Made by a program: the position numbers and the translations under genes. 64,000 bases of DNA from Nectonema munidae. Taxonomy: Eukaryota > Nematomorpha > Nectonematoida > Nectonematidae. Every line of letters begins with the position of its first letter. Within the stretch, counting starts at the first letter, position 1. The stretch is from assembly GCA_030549495.1 (NCBI GenBank), contig JAUIRK010000908.1, positions 993,501-1,057,500 of the forward strand, read 5' to 3'. Below the pieces are notes generated by a model. It had not been told where the DNA came from, made no database searches, and saw nothing but the letters and a program-made list of their open reading frames with translations. This document shows, in pieces, positions 46,101 through 55,679 of this stretch.

Positions 46101-49100
46101 ATGTAAATAGAGATTTTTTTTAACTAAAGTAGACTTCATTTAAGCCGGACACCATGGTGAAAAAATAATTGTCTGACTTAGAACAAAGTCCGAATTATGA
46201 GTTATAAATATTTTTCAAAAGAATCTTGTTATTCCTAGAAAAATAAAAACTAAGAAAATTTATTGAAAATTAAAGAAAGATTTCAAAAAAAAGTCCTAAT
46301 ATCACTTTGTTTAAGATTTGATAATTTTTCATTTAAAATTGTACGTTCCATATATTCAGAGTACTCAAAAACTTTGTTTATGTTTTCCAAACTTTTCATT
46401 TGAAAAGAGTATTTTTTAACAATATCTATTGCTGCTAATGCTTCTTTAGCTTTAATGGTTTTTAATTTTATTTCATTGTTTGTATAAGTTATTTCACAAT
46501 CAACCTCTATATAATTGTTCACGTTACCCAAATCTTTGTTTAAACACTATGAAAGGGTTTTCCAAATATTGTTTGATTCGACACCGCTGTTAGCATTTAA
46601 GGTTTGCTCTCTTTCATTAGAATCCACTGCAAAATAACATTTCTTGAAGCAATTTTTTATTGTATCTTCTGTAACACAATCCCATGCTTGCTTTGCAGCA
46701 ATCAAATCATCCAATCGATTCCAGCTTAAAGTCAAATTCATTTCTGCTGCGTTCAATCTATGTAAAGCTAATGTTTTACGATGATGAGTTTTAAATTTTT
46801 TTTATTTCTGCATCGAGCTGCATGTTGATCCTCTTGCTAAAAACTTTAAATGGATATTAGACAAATTTAATTTGGTATGTGCAGAACAGTTATCTAAAAA
46901 AACACATACTTTTCTATTTTCATTCAATAACTTTATGTTCTACTTTTTCATAAAATCCTCAATCAACATTGAAGTCATCCATGCTTTTTTATTTGAAACA
47001 TAGTTTACAGGTAAATGCAATAAACCTGTAAAAGCTCTTGGTTTTTGAAAAAAACCTATTGCAAACAAAGGTAATTTTTGACTCCCATCCATATTGCAGC
47101 AAAGAGCTAAAGATAATCTACTTTTGAATTGCTTTCCACCATGATATTCTGTAGGTTTAAAACCCAAAGACTTTTCAGGAAGTAAACTCCAAAACAAAGC
47201 CGTTTCATCAAAGTTAAATATATTGTGTGCATCATAAGTCAGAAGAATCTTTTTTATATCGTTTGTAATCCATTCATCAATCATTATTTCATTTGGAATT
47301 CCTAATTCACCACATTTTTGAACTATTTTGCTTTTGTGACGTTTCTTAAACCTATCAATCCAGCTTTGAGCAATCAAATTAGGATTTTCATAATCTAAAT
47401 CTTTAGCAAACTTTTTTGCTTTTTCAAATAACATTGTTCCATCTATTCTTAAATCAGGTTTATTATGAATAAACCATTTTAAAAGTGCTTTATCAACTCT
47501 TTCAAAGAACAAATTTTGATTCGTTTGGTAGAGGTAGAAGCATCTGAACCATTTTCACATATCTTTAAAAAAAATTCTTTAGACTTTAAAATATCTGATA
47601 GAGTTTGCTTTGAAAATTTATACTTCCCACAAATTTTCTTTCTTTCTAACGAAGGATTTAACAATTAATCGAAATATTTCGAGTTTTTCTTTATAACATT
47701 TTGTTACCTTCTTTTTTACAGTGGATATTTTAAATTTAAGTGAGAGAAAATAAAAATAATTAACTAAAATTAAATGAAATATAAAATAATTAGATTTAAA
47801 AAAAATTGAATTTTAAAAAAGTTTTTGAAAATTTATAAAAGTTAAGTCCGACTTTTTTGAAAAATAATTAATACAAAAAATAGGGTTGAATTGTCTGATT
47901 TATAAGAAAGTTTATGAAGAAAGAAGATTTATAAGTTTACTGTATAGAGATTTATGTTAATACTAGCTTATATATTATTTCATATTGTAGGTAGAACAAC
48001 ATTTGTAATTACATACCGGTAGTCTTTAATTAATGCCCGGTGATTTATATATCGTAACTTTTACACTGCTACTTAGGCTATCCGATAACTTAGGCGAGTT
48101 TCGTATTTCAACTTTTCCACTGCTGCTTAGGCTAGCCTATAATTTAGGCGCGTTCTGTATTTTAAAGGTTGACACCTCAGATATTAGCAAAAAATCAAAA
48201 AAAATTACTTTCATTTTGGGGGTCGACTTATACACCGAAATATATCGTATATATTAATGTGTTTTTATTTTTGACAACCGTGTTTGCCTATATAATATTA
48301 AAGGCGAAATTACTCGTTGCGTTTTGAAAAAAATATTTCTTAATGACGATGCACCGTCTATTTGAATATTTTAGGGTCTATATAATGTTTTTTTGGAAAG
48401 TGAAACAACTATTTATAATTTTTATGTATTTTATAACAAAACAGAGGTGCTGAAAAAATGTTGGTTCCAAGAATTAAAATTTGACTTTTCATTCAAATAT
48501 GGCCTTTGTCAATCAAAAATGCGAAAGTTTTCATGTTAACGAATCATTTAATTGCTTTAGTAAACTAAAAAAATCTTCAAACTAAAACCTGGAGTTTTTT
48601 AAAGATGTCTTATAAAAATACTTTTATACCTCTAAAACTCAAGTCATTTTCAAAAAATATCAAATTACTTAAAAATCTATTTTCAGAAATTATTTGAAAA
48701 AGATTCTCATACTTTTAATTCATGTTTCCCTTTTGATGGAAAACATATTTTAACAAACTAAAAACTATTATATTTTAGTGATATCTAAAGCAGTTGAATT
48801 GTGTTATATTAAAAAACATTAATTTTTTATATTTTTGATGTACATGTGTCATTATTCCTTAGTCTGTATTCATTTCTTGTTTAAAATAGTCTGTTGTTTG
48901 GTCGTTTTCAAAAATGTGCTTCTACAAAACTGGAGCGCAGTTGCCCAACTTAACAATTTGAATTCAAAGATGTATTGTATACTTTTAGTTCTAAAATTTT
49001 TTATTTTAGACGCTCCTTGTCATGAGTTGTGTTGTGCGTTCTCTTCCAAAACATTTGTAATCCTTTTAGCCATTATTTCCTTCTTAATCGGTGTGTTGTG

Positions 49101-49119
49101 TAGCAAATTCCTCTTCTAA
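28115..49119 (+). CDS. VAPB: VAP-type MSP-domain, tail-anchored ER protein, six exons over 21 kb
   Basis: Proposed exons: 28115-28178, 28279-28431, 32924-33030, 37296-37466, 38757-39021 and 49010-49119. Junction phases agree throughout (1, 1, 0, 0, 1). Joined, exons 1-4 read like a VAP MSP domain: FEFKF, then IKIINLSPKRIAFKIKTTVP, SVRPNFGFI, AKHKFKI and WKIEGAEQNTYNCTYRV, matching 'LKFKGPF...[33 protein letters not shown]...SKHKFMVQ...WKEAKPEDLMDSKLRCVF'. Exon 5 is a Ser/Thr/Pro-rich linker. Exon 6 encodes a C-terminal membrane anchor. VAP proteins sit in the ER and bind FFAT motifs at contact sites with other membranes. The usual coiled coil before the anchor is not seen; an exon may be missed between 39.0 and 49.0 kb. 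VAPA versus VAPB cannot be settled, so the symbol is a family label. Confidence 0.82.
28279..28431 (+). CDS. VAP exon 2 (MSP core)
   Basis: Encodes FVPNSDLLSSIKIINLSP, KRIAFKIKTTVPSFYSVRP and NFGFINEKEQATVD. Carries the MSP KxKTT and YxVRPN motifs that form the FFAT-binding face in VAP. Acceptor GTGATAG, donor GTAAGC. Confidence 0.88.
29644..29805 (+). mobile_element. tRNA-derived SINE, copy 1
   Basis: Starts GGGGCGTGAGTAAGG, with an A-box-like TAAGGTTGGTTAGATA and a perfect B box GGTTCGATCCC (29696-29706). The tRNA-unrelated body follows: TTCGATACAAGCGGCGCAAT, TGTGCC, ATGAAAACACC and GGTACCTTTA. The body is shared by copies at 36.2, 52.6, 56.1 and 58.5 kb. Best-preserved copy. Confidence 0.85.
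30636..30728. mobile_element. piggyBac-type MITE (type B), diverged
   Basis: Flanked by TTAA on both sides (30632-30635 and 30729-30732). Left end ATCCTTTTGTCATTTC; right end CTGCTCCTCAAAGCG. Contains AAGCAGATGATTAGTCTT, matching the inside of 3144-3260. Non-coding. Confidence 0.6.
31912..32015. mobile_element. Possible further type-B MITE, right end lost
   Basis: Lies between TTAA at 31908-31911 and TTAA at 32016-32019. Contains ATCAGTGTTCC and AAGCAGACGATTAGT, both shared with 3144-3260. The expected right terminal repeat is missing; the type-A MITE begins directly after the second TTAA. Confidence 0.35.
32020..32149. mobile_element. piggyBac-type MITE (type A), copy 1
   Basis: 130 bp exactly between TTAA (32016-32019) and TTAA (32150-32153). 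Ends CCCATTTAAGACCAA and TTGGTCCTAAATGGG are inverted. Three GCAGACGA octamers inside, plus the inner palindrome GTTCCAAAATAGGAAC. Near-identical to 34402-34533. Confidence 0.9.
32924..33030 (+). CDS. VAP exon 3 (MSP C-terminal part)
   Basis: Encodes VLHGNNSEEDLFAAKHKFKI then ITKVVEDSSLSIDQV; AKHKFKI aligns with SKHKFMV of VAP. Acceptor TTGTTTAG, donor GTATAC. Phase 1 in, phase 0 out. Confidence 0.85.
34402..34533. mobile_element. piggyBac-type MITE (type A), copy 2
   Basis: 132 bp between TTAA (34398-34401) and TTAA (34534-34537). Matches 32020-32149 over its whole length with few differences, including the octamers and the palindrome. It overlaps and supplies the 3' end of the minus-strand ORF at 34494-35039. 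Confidence 0.9.
34494..35039 (-). CDS. Uncharacterised Cys-rich ORF, probably transposon-derived
   Basis: 181 residues, function not recognised. The N-terminal half is helical and charged (FAFVPKKLISF, then LSSEFPTLKDVLRCISIQQN, LKIAEEIIKRW). The middle has IQQRINRAWSVFSL and KSIKNFWQPKLEKLFDL. A Cys/His cluster follows, CRCPIVLC...YCKVNCKDSAHRICNC, probably zinc-binding. I recall similar 'KLFDICxCxC' proteins as repeated families in arthropod genomes, which suggests a mobile element, but cannot name one. The last ~15 residues (LNPFTANVPILEHK) are read from MITE-A copy 2, so the original C-terminus has been displaced. It lies antisense in a VAP intron. Confidence 0.45.
   Translation of the reverse strand: MFAFVPKKLISFNTNLSIYLRDPKDFLSSEFPTLKDVLRCISIQQNLISMQDQNLRNSIMYKKNLKIAEEIIKRWSESNSDFKEPVICSQKSIQQRINRAWSVFSLISKNKAKKSIKNFWQPKLEKLFDLTFCRCPIVLCKEDNTYCKVNCKDSAHRICNCELKMKLLNPFTANVPILEHK
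36204..36330 (+). mobile_element. tRNA-derived SINE, copy 2 (diverged)
   Basis: AAGCGTGAGTAAGCTTCGATA, B-box-like GGCTTCGAACC, then the shared body: AGTTCAACACAAGCGATCTA, ATTGTGCCTTCTCAATGAA and ACACT. Part of the head is deleted relative to copy 1. Confidence 0.7.
37296..37466 (+). CDS. VAP exon 4
   Basis: Encodes WKIEGAEQNTYNCTYRV, aligning with the end of the MSP domain in VAP (WKEAKPEDLMDSKLRCVF), then LLIDDFGKEIKTGRKANLIE and a QQTSPSSS linker. Acceptor GCTAAAG, donor GTATTA. Base composition is less AT-rich than the flanks. Phase 0 at both ends. Confidence 0.7.
37467..38756 (+). other. VAP intron 4, nothing recognised
   Basis: 1.3 kb, AT-rich, ending TTTCTTTCACTTTTAG. The minus-strand frame 38147-38341 is not convincing. 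Confidence 0.5.
38757..39021 (+). CDS. VAP exon 5 (linker)
   Basis: Strong acceptor TTTCACTTTTAG and donor GTAAGT bound an open frame: EPDKMEHSTAKTGAEG, VVLTTKNEHGFVGNSSENK and so on to SYPISYGTSQ. Composition is clearly more GC-rich than the surroundings. Phase 0 in and phase 1 out fit exons 4 and 6. The residues themselves are low in conservation, so assignment rests on phase, splice sites and position. Confidence 0.6.
39706..40059 (-). pseudogene. LINE ORF2 C-terminal region
   Basis: 117 residues: RMQSTEMRMLRMICGKTLLN, then YLEEQRLCWLGHLERMDEQS, and KKGRPKKSWEEVVKADMEKR. This 'RLRWxGHVxRM...GRPxxxWxxxV' ending is typical of RTE-like ORF2. Continuous with 42234-42665 once the hAT insertion between them is taken into account. 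Confidence 0.8.
40076..42244 (+). mobile_element. hAT transposon inserted in the LINE, 8-bp target duplication
   Basis: 2169 bp with inverted ends TAGGGATATAACTTTTT and AAAAAAGTTATATCCCTA. Flanks are ATTCACAC (40068-40075) and ATTCACAT (42245-42252), a 7/8 match and the hAT duplication length. It contains a nearly full transposase, so it is an autonomous-type element now decayed. It is younger than the LINE it interrupts. Confidence 0.9.
40410..42009 (+). pseudogene. hAT transposase, broken
   Basis: Plus-strand frames along the element: 40410-40934 begins near MFIPTNKQIIGRYLNLFES with a stop at 40511, then KISNQQVVLKVGKVINLYIK and a Ser-rich linker. 41100-41345 has MFCLHYDGKSIKKKEYQVVC and MIICDSTAVN, the segment with the first catalytic Asp (LHYDGK) and the 'CDTTxxNTG' box. 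41444-41764 has HHYGTSKNTGSKDNF and SLHDVRWNSRGLYAL. A last piece near 41933-42009 ends TSKFLATNAL. This domain set marks an arthropod/cnidarian hAT family. At least four stops or frame changes disable it. Confidence 0.8.
42234..43286 (-). pseudogene. LINE reverse transcriptase region
   Basis: Three overlapping minus-strand frames (42702-43286, 42562-42774, 42234-42665) carry RT blocks from ISREELNQAMIQMKTNN through FVDLEKAFDCIPREV and VHQGSVLSPILF to EFRYLGDVLSKDG and VKSVVSYGCE. The YxDD box is not found in the expected place between 42480 and 42600. It is frame-shifted twice. Confidence 0.85.
44370..45420 (-). mobile_element. DIRS-like retrotransposon fossil (RT/RNase H region)
   Basis: Minus-strand text carries a reverse transcriptase YIDDWLLYL box followed by STRIQFLGVHMDLGNCEFSI, the RT-to-RNase H junction style of DIRS-type tyrosine-recombinase retrotransposons. 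It is broken and lacks recognisable ends. DIRS is preferred over Ty3 because of the YxDDW form, but a Ty3-type origin is not excluded. The composition is more GC-rich than the flanks. Old. Confidence 0.6.
46127..47942 (-). mobile_element. pogo/Tigger-like DNA transposon
   Basis: About 1816 bp with inverted ends AAGTAGACTTCATTTAAGCC (left) and, read inward from the right, CAGTAAACTTATAAATC, each next to TA. Left and right subterminal GTCCGA/GTCTGA blocks also match (46180-46195 and 47845-47900). It encodes a CENP-B/Tigger-type transposase on the minus strand. Confidence 0.8.
46283..47664 (-). pseudogene. Tigger (CENP-B-like) transposase, broken
   Basis: In order on the minus strand: a psq-type helix-turn-helix (47479-47664, KKICGKYKFSKQTLSDILKS), the CENP-B second HTH (47250-47512, RVDKALLKWFIHNKPDLRID, then SWIDRFKKRHKSKIV), and the DDE core (FNFDETALFWSLLPEKS with the first Asp, KSRLSLALCCNMDGSQKLPL). 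Downstream frames at 46547-46756 (LTLSWNRLDDLIAAKQAWDC) and 46283-46531 form the C-terminus. The middle core with the second and third acidic residues (about 46760-46940) is out of frame, and at least three frame breaks are present. It matches the family that gave rise to human CENPB, JRK and TIGD proteins. Confidence 0.88.
49010..49119 (+). CDS. VAP exon 6 (C-terminal tail anchor)
   Basis: Acceptor TTTTATTTTAG; encodes APCHELCCAFSSKTFVILLA then IISFLIGVLCSKFLF and TAA. A single hydrophobic helix within the last ~20 residues is the tail anchor that holds VAP proteins in the ER membrane (human VAPA ends VVLFFIVGVIIGKIAL). Enters in phase 1, as exon 5 requires. Confidence 0.65.
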
Positions 49120-52100
49120 GAATGACATTTACTTTTTACCATTTCTCCATTCTGTGTTTTTAATTTTCTCTAATTAAAATATTAATAAATTTCTTCTTAC
49201 TAATTTGAACCTTCACACATCGTATTTATTTCTTTGAAAAAAGTAAGTGGTTCTTTTATTTTAGAACTAAGTGATAATCAGGTATTTTTATGAATAGGTA
49301 ACGGTAGCATGGGGTGTTTTCAGCTATGCAAAATATCTAAGCAGCTTTATTCACGGCCCAATAAATCTTCATAAATAAACATTTATTTTCTCAAATTAAT
49401 GGTGAAGTGCTTATTAGAATTTTTTTCAACCAATTAATACCCAAAATGGCATTAATAAACCAGAAAACGAATAAATCAATTAAGTATATATTCAAATATT
49501 TGTTTTTAACATTCTGCCTTTTATATATCTGATCCTAAAAATTATTATTTATCGTAGTTGAAGAAGCTGTGGATGAAGTTTTTGATTTTGAGTGTGAAAT
49601 TTAACTAAATATTGTGATTTTATATTTTTCAGTATTTTCAGATACTGAAAATGGTATTCGTGATGCTAATTAACCCTGTATTCATTAACCGATTAATTTG
49701 CGACTACTTGAACATGAAAATAAGGTTGCGCAATGTCTTTAAAAAACATCATATAATTACACCAGTCAATTTTATTTGTATAGTTTAAAAGTTATTATAT
49801 ATGTAAATTTATTATGATATGCTAAATGTTTTGTGAGTTGGATTAACCTGTGAATTACTGTTCGGTTACGGTGAATTAGTCAGCATTGTTCAGCGGTTAA
49901 TTTTCATGCAATACCATCACTAGAGTACAGATTTAGATGAAGACGAGAATAGAATTACTTGAAATTCCTCAAATTTTACTTTAAGATAATAAACTATTTT
50001 CAACATAGAAATATCTACTAACTTTCTTCTTTAAAAATGTAAAAGAAAAGATTCCATAGTGATTTATGTTTAAATTTTCTAATAAATTGTTAGGTAAGAT
50101 ACTTCTTTCTAACTAATAGCATGTTTCTTTTGAGGCTTCCATCACTCTATTGAGGTAGGCTTTTTTTATTCGAGGATGCAAGCTTTCTTTTGTGGAAAGC
50201 GAAAATAAAGTGAAGGGTGTAAAGTATTTTAATCGGAAGGCACATTTGCACTGCTCGTATAGAACAACGAACAAAAGGTGGCATATCAAAATCAGACATC
50301 TTGTACATGAGTTCTCAAACCTCTTATGTTGATGATATAGTTAACGACTTTTTCAATGACCTATCGCATAAATATTTACTACGTAAAAATCATTATATGT
50401 CCTTATTTTAAGAGCAAAGAATCGGAATAATTTTTGAAATCAATTTATCTAAAAAATAAATTATTTATAAACTAAATTTTAAAATGCTTTGAAACAAGAT
50501 TGTTAAGTTTGCGCCTCCCAAAATAATTTTATTCGCCTTTTGAATGGGGTTTCTCTATACATAATAGATATGAAGTCAATATATCATGTTGAAAATCAGG
50601 GTTGCGTAGTCGGAAATTTAGCGATTGCAACACGAAATACTTAAGAAAATCTAAATTTTTCCATCACTTTTTAAAAATATAAGGATTTCCCTAGTTCTCT
50701 TCCCATATTTGTCCCATCAAAACTAAGAAAATTTTTATAAAAAATATATAATTAAATACCCAGGAAAATCTAAATATATTCTAGTAATATGTAACTCATT
50801 ATAATGTATAATTTTGTTACGGGTTGTTGCTGGATAATGACTAAAAATTATGAGGTGTAGTCTCCGGTGTCTAATCTCTTGATATTTTAGAAGATATGAA
50901 CGAATTAAAATAGGCCTAGAGATTAACAAATATCTTTCATTGAAAGTGCAAAAAATTTAAATATTTACAGTGTGTTACATCTGAAAATCAATAAGTGAAA
51001 ATACCAGATTTTTAATTTATCAATGGAGAACAGACTGAGATAATAACCATATATTCAACCTCTTCCGATTTCTACGATCATTTAACTATTTTTTAACTTT
51101 TTCTAACGCTTACCACTTTGAGTTAAAATTCTGCTACTTTTTGTTAGTGCCTGCTTGAAAGTTTTGAAGTATTATTATTGTACAGTGATCAAAAAATGTT
51201 ATGTAAAATTACTTAATTTACTACAAATGATTCTTCCACTTAAAAGTTTTTATTTCTGTTTCGAACAAGTCTAGTTACAGGTATGAGAAATAACCTATGT
51301 TGAATCCTGGCATTCTAGTTAAATATTATTTTGCTATATTCCCTGTTATGACTTGGCTTCCACATCAAAGCTGCTCTCTAAAGCGAAATCTCCGCATACC
51401 AACATTCGTGGCATACGGTACATTACGTTTCGAAATTACTTACGAAAAAAATAAAATTTTGCTACAATTTCGATCTTCGTACGTTAATTTTATCTAATCT
51501 CGTAGTTGGAAATATCAAGTTGAAGACCGTTACTTGAGTGATAGCATTCCGGTAGATAAGTTTATACGATCTTAAGTTCCATTTACTTTAAATCACTTTA
51601 TTCGAACATACATGTAATATAATCGATAGATAATATCATTTATTATACATATCAGTCATATAAAATTAATTTAGAAAAGAGAAATATAGCCAATAAAAAT
51701 AATGCAAGAAAAAAAAATTTATGCAAACTGTTTTTTCGATATCGTGTAAATATACAATTAAATCTAAAATATAAATTAATTTTGTATATTTTATATTAAT
51801 TTAATTTTATATTTGGTCTGACTCTTTAAAAAGTAATAAAAACAATATAAACGGTAACGCCTGATTTGACCTATACAAAAATATGAATAGTCTGCGTTAA
51901 TAAATGCTTTTTAATATAAATATTCTGTTTTATATTTGATATCATCGGATTAATCTCCTCGTTAACCGGTTAATGTGCAATGCTGTGATTTTTGTTCATA
52001 TAAAATTACTTTATTGCATTTCATTTTTTTTTTGAAAATTCAATACTTCTTTAAATATCGTATTTTGTATTCCTATGAAGCTAAAAATAAGACATTTCTT

Positions 52101-54560
52101 TTCTAACCATATCATAGTTCATCATTGTATACCAGGAGCTTGCTTTAACAGCAAAATTAGGGTATTGATAAAATATGCGCACTGATGTATTTTTAAGCGC
52201 ATGATACAAAAATTAGTATAATGTTTGAAAAAACTTGTAAATTTTTTTTAAGAATATTTAAAAAAAAAATTAATTTTATTTTAATTTTTTCTTATACTGT
52301 AAACGAGGATTTATAATAGATGATAATGTAATTAAGAGATAAAAAATTGAATCTTACTAGTTAAAAGTATATAAAGATGCTATGCGATTATACCTTATAA
52401 TGTGAATTATAAAAATCTAATTCACGGCCATATTTAGCTATTGATTTTTCCTATTGAAAAAGATGATATAGTTCTTCATGTGAATATATATTATAAATAT
52501 TAACATATATACACATTGTTTGCTTCGCTTTATTATTTTTGTAAACTCTCTTTTTTTATAATAAAATTCTCTTTCTCTCTCTCTCTCTTATGAACTGCAA
52601 ACGTGATTTATTTTAATTTTTTTGGGGCGTGAGGATTATTGGCTAGATCGTGGGTTATATCCTCGCAACATTGCAGGTCCAATCCTTGATGTGGTCATCA
52701 TGAAGCATAGTTCGATATCATCCTAGCAATTTGTGCCTTCTAGATGAAATAACATAATGTGCCTTTACCTTTTATAAGCTTTCAGTATTAAAATTTAAAT
52801 ATTACCTTCCCAAGGAAAATATTTTCATAAAATTTTTTTATCGAAAACATATAATTCAAGAAAATATAATGAAAGCTTCAAAATTTACTGATTATTTATA
52901 GCTTTTTTTTATAGTTTGGCGGTAGGTCTTTTTTCATATCAAAAAATATCCCGAAAATTTTTCTAATAATATCCAAAACACCCAATTATTAAAATGATGT
53001 ATAAATCAAACATTAATTTAATTTAATAAAATTAAAAAAATTTTTAAAGTACATTGTATTTTTCAAAAATTTTTAAATTTTAAATCTAAAAAAAGCGAAA
53101 AATTGATTAGCTTGGTTTCAATTGTACTGTTCAAAAATGTTCAAAAAACTCTCAGAAAAAAGTTTTTTAAAAATTTATATTTTTTTGAATAAAACCTTTT
53201 TTTAAGTTTTCCAGTTTTTTTTTAAAAAAAAATTGTTTTTTTATTTAAATTGGCTAGTGGAATTGGGAAATACATCAGTGCGCAGTAGGGCGCATATGCT
53301 CATAAGGGCGCATATTTTAACAACACCGGCAAAATGATACGTCAAAATTGAAGGTTACCCTGGTATATTAGTTATCTATTCATTATATCTTTTTTATCTT
53401 TTATTAAATCTGAATTATTATGTTATTTTCAGTGTATAATTAGTCCCTTATTTTAGTCCTCTTACATAGTTATAAGTCAGCAAAAAATACAACTTTATAT
53501 AATTCACATTTTCATACATTAATTAATTTCGAAAGTTATTTTAACCTTCGAGCGTAAAAAGACAGCCACATAATAATGAGGCTTGGATATTGAATAATTC
53601 ATTTAACGTTTTCCAATATTACCAGAATATCGATAAATTTGTATACTAGGTATAATAGACTAGTCACTTTTTACCACGGATAGGGAATCAATACTTTTTT
53701 ACTATCTTTAGCTATTAGTTTATGTTTATGTACAAGGCTTAAACTCTTTATACTAATACTTTTCGAATCTCTGTTATTTTTATATACAATGATTGAAAGT
53801 TTTTTAACTGCAATAAATTTAATTATTAAATTTTATTATTTAAATTTTCCCATCTCAAACAACTCTTATTTCAATGGATACTTCGATTTCTGCTTTTCAT
53901 AAACACTTAGATAACGTGTATCCTTATTAATTAAAAGTTTTATTTAATCTATACAAATTTTAATAAATTTATTTTCAACTTTTTAGTTTTTTTATATAGC
54001 TTCTCTTTACAGTAATAATTTTGGATTTTAACTAAGTTTAAACTTTTTAGTATTTTTTTTTATATATTTGCTATATCTGTAGGCGTAAGTAACGTGGTCT
54101 AAATACCCGATTTATATGTAACAGTCTTGGGCTAAAATATATCATTATCTTATTTGTTTATAGTTCACAAACAGTTCATCTATTATCTCCATAAAAAATC
54201 ATTGATATCTTAACGTTTATATCGAAGATTCAAAAATGAAATTAGTTTAATATACTCATTGCAAAAAATACATGATTAGCGAGGTATTTAATGAAATTAA
54301 GTTTTAACACCCAAGCTCTGATGAGGAATCAATGTTCGATTTGAGGCCTATTCTTTTAATTTTTTTTCAGGTTAATTATTTTTACAGAACCTTAGAGCTT
54401 TAAAAATTATATATTAATTTAAATTTAGATAGAATTAAATAAAAAACGGTAACAGACTTTTCTAAATCATAAACAAAAGTTTATCTCTTAAATTTTATTG
54501 GGATCTGAGAGGCTTATTTACTTTTTGAAGTTTTAGATGTGATGTTTTAATTATTTAATT
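49120..54560. other. AT-rich intergenic stretch
   Basis: Apart from SINE copy 3 (52624-52775) and a (TC)n run near 52568-52590 nothing is recognised. Frames at 50735-50929 and 51297-51497 look like chance. Confidence 0.5.
52624..52775 (+). mobile_element. tRNA-derived SINE, copy 3 (diverged)
   Basis: GGGGCGTGAGGATTATTGGCT, B-box-like GGTCCAATCC, then AGTTCGATATCATCCTAGCA, ATTTGTGCCTTCTAGATGAA and TGTGCCTTTACC. Same order as copy 1. Confidence 0.7.
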
Positions 54561-54564
54561 TCCA

Positions 54565-54681
54565 GAAGAGCTTAAAATGTGATCCATGTTTCAATAATAT
54601 GTGCAACGAACATTCAAAAGCCAATCTAATATGTGATTTGTGGGACAACTATGCATACGTTGAAAATATCAAGAAGTTTTG
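54565..54681 (+). pseudogene. Possible piggyBac C-terminal zinc-binding fragment
   Basis: Plus-strand translation: KCDPCFNNMCNEHSK then ANLICDLWDNYAYV and a stop. The C-x2-C...C-x2-H...C pattern resembles the Cys/His tail of some insect piggyBac transposases ('CxxC...VCxEHS...CxxC'), with the last Cys replaced by Trp. Too short to be sure. Confidence 0.35.
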
Positions 54682-55679
54682 ATCCAAATTCTATTTTCGT
54701 AAAAACAGATGAATATTAATTTATGTTTACTACCCAAGTATGAATGTAAGTATAAATATCCACAATTCTTATTTTGAGTTTGGCCTCCATCACTTTTGCA
54801 TAATTACATTTATTCCAAATATAATGATATTTGTTTTTTGTATGAAACAATCTTTTTCTATTGACAGCTCTTTAACAAGTATTGGGATTCAAATACTCCG
54901 AAAATAACTGATTTTTAATTTTCTTAATGAATACTTTTATGGTCAAAACTTTGTTGAAAACTGACACGTATTTCCTTTTGGTCTAATTGGCTCAAGTTAC
55001 TTATATACAAATAAATAAATAAAATCGTACTTATTATTTTAAGTCAACAATTTTTTTATCAAATAATTTAGTAGTCTCTATCATCATCAGCGCCACAAAC
55101 ACAAACAAGAAAGTGAGGAATATTGTTTGTCTTTCTTTCACCAATGTTGATAAAATTTACAGAAAAATTTGATAATAATAGTTTTTAATTCGAAAAAGTA
55201 CCAAACTTATCATATCCCACTGTATTTGATATGCATGACTGGTGTAAACATTAGTAATACTTAATATATCCATTTATTGTGAACATTGATACACTGGTTA
55301 AACTAGTGTAACTTCAATGTTTCATTCTATTGTGTTCTTTTGTATATTATAAAATAAATGATACAATCATGATAAAAATCTAAAAGGATAGGGCTGTTAA
55401 GAAATATACATCATTCACTATTTTTTGTATTCCCTTTCATTCCTGTACACATTCTTTACACACAAATTTCTCATCACACAAACACTGTAAATGTGAAAGT
55501 TCATTTTTTGATTGTTTTCAATTTCCAGAATTTGTTTTGCAATCCTGCCTGCATCTATTCTGTGTTTTCTAGAATCTTTCATTTTTTACTTTTTGTTAGT
55601 TACTTTTCTTGTTCTCAACAAATCTCACAGTTTTGCATTGTTGAATCGGATATGTCTTAAGTAGGAAATGCATCTAAAA

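Larger units (their letters stand above)
45913..48255. mobile_element. MITE with 'CGGTGTATAAGTCGACCCCC' ends, split by a Tigger element
   Basis: Left end TATACCGTATATTTCGGTGT then ATAATTCGACC; right end GGGGGTCGACTTATACACCG then AAATATATCGTATATA. These are long inverted repeats next to TA, fitting the Tc1/mariner-pogo superfamily. A further GGGGGTCGACTTATA at about 45966-45980 makes the left arm partly palindromic. A 54-bp tandem duplication (TGCTACTTAGGCTA / TGCTGCTTAGGCTA) occurs at about 48054-48165. A Tigger element sits inside, so this MITE is older. Confidence 0.8.
39022..49009 (+). other. VAP intron 5, 10 kb, mostly transposons
   Basis: Holds a LINE split by a hAT element (39633-43412), a DIRS-like fossil (44370-45420) and a Tigger element nested in a MITE (45913-48255). 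43430-44370 is AT-rich with nothing recognised. A missed coiled-coil exon could lie here. Confidence 0.6.
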
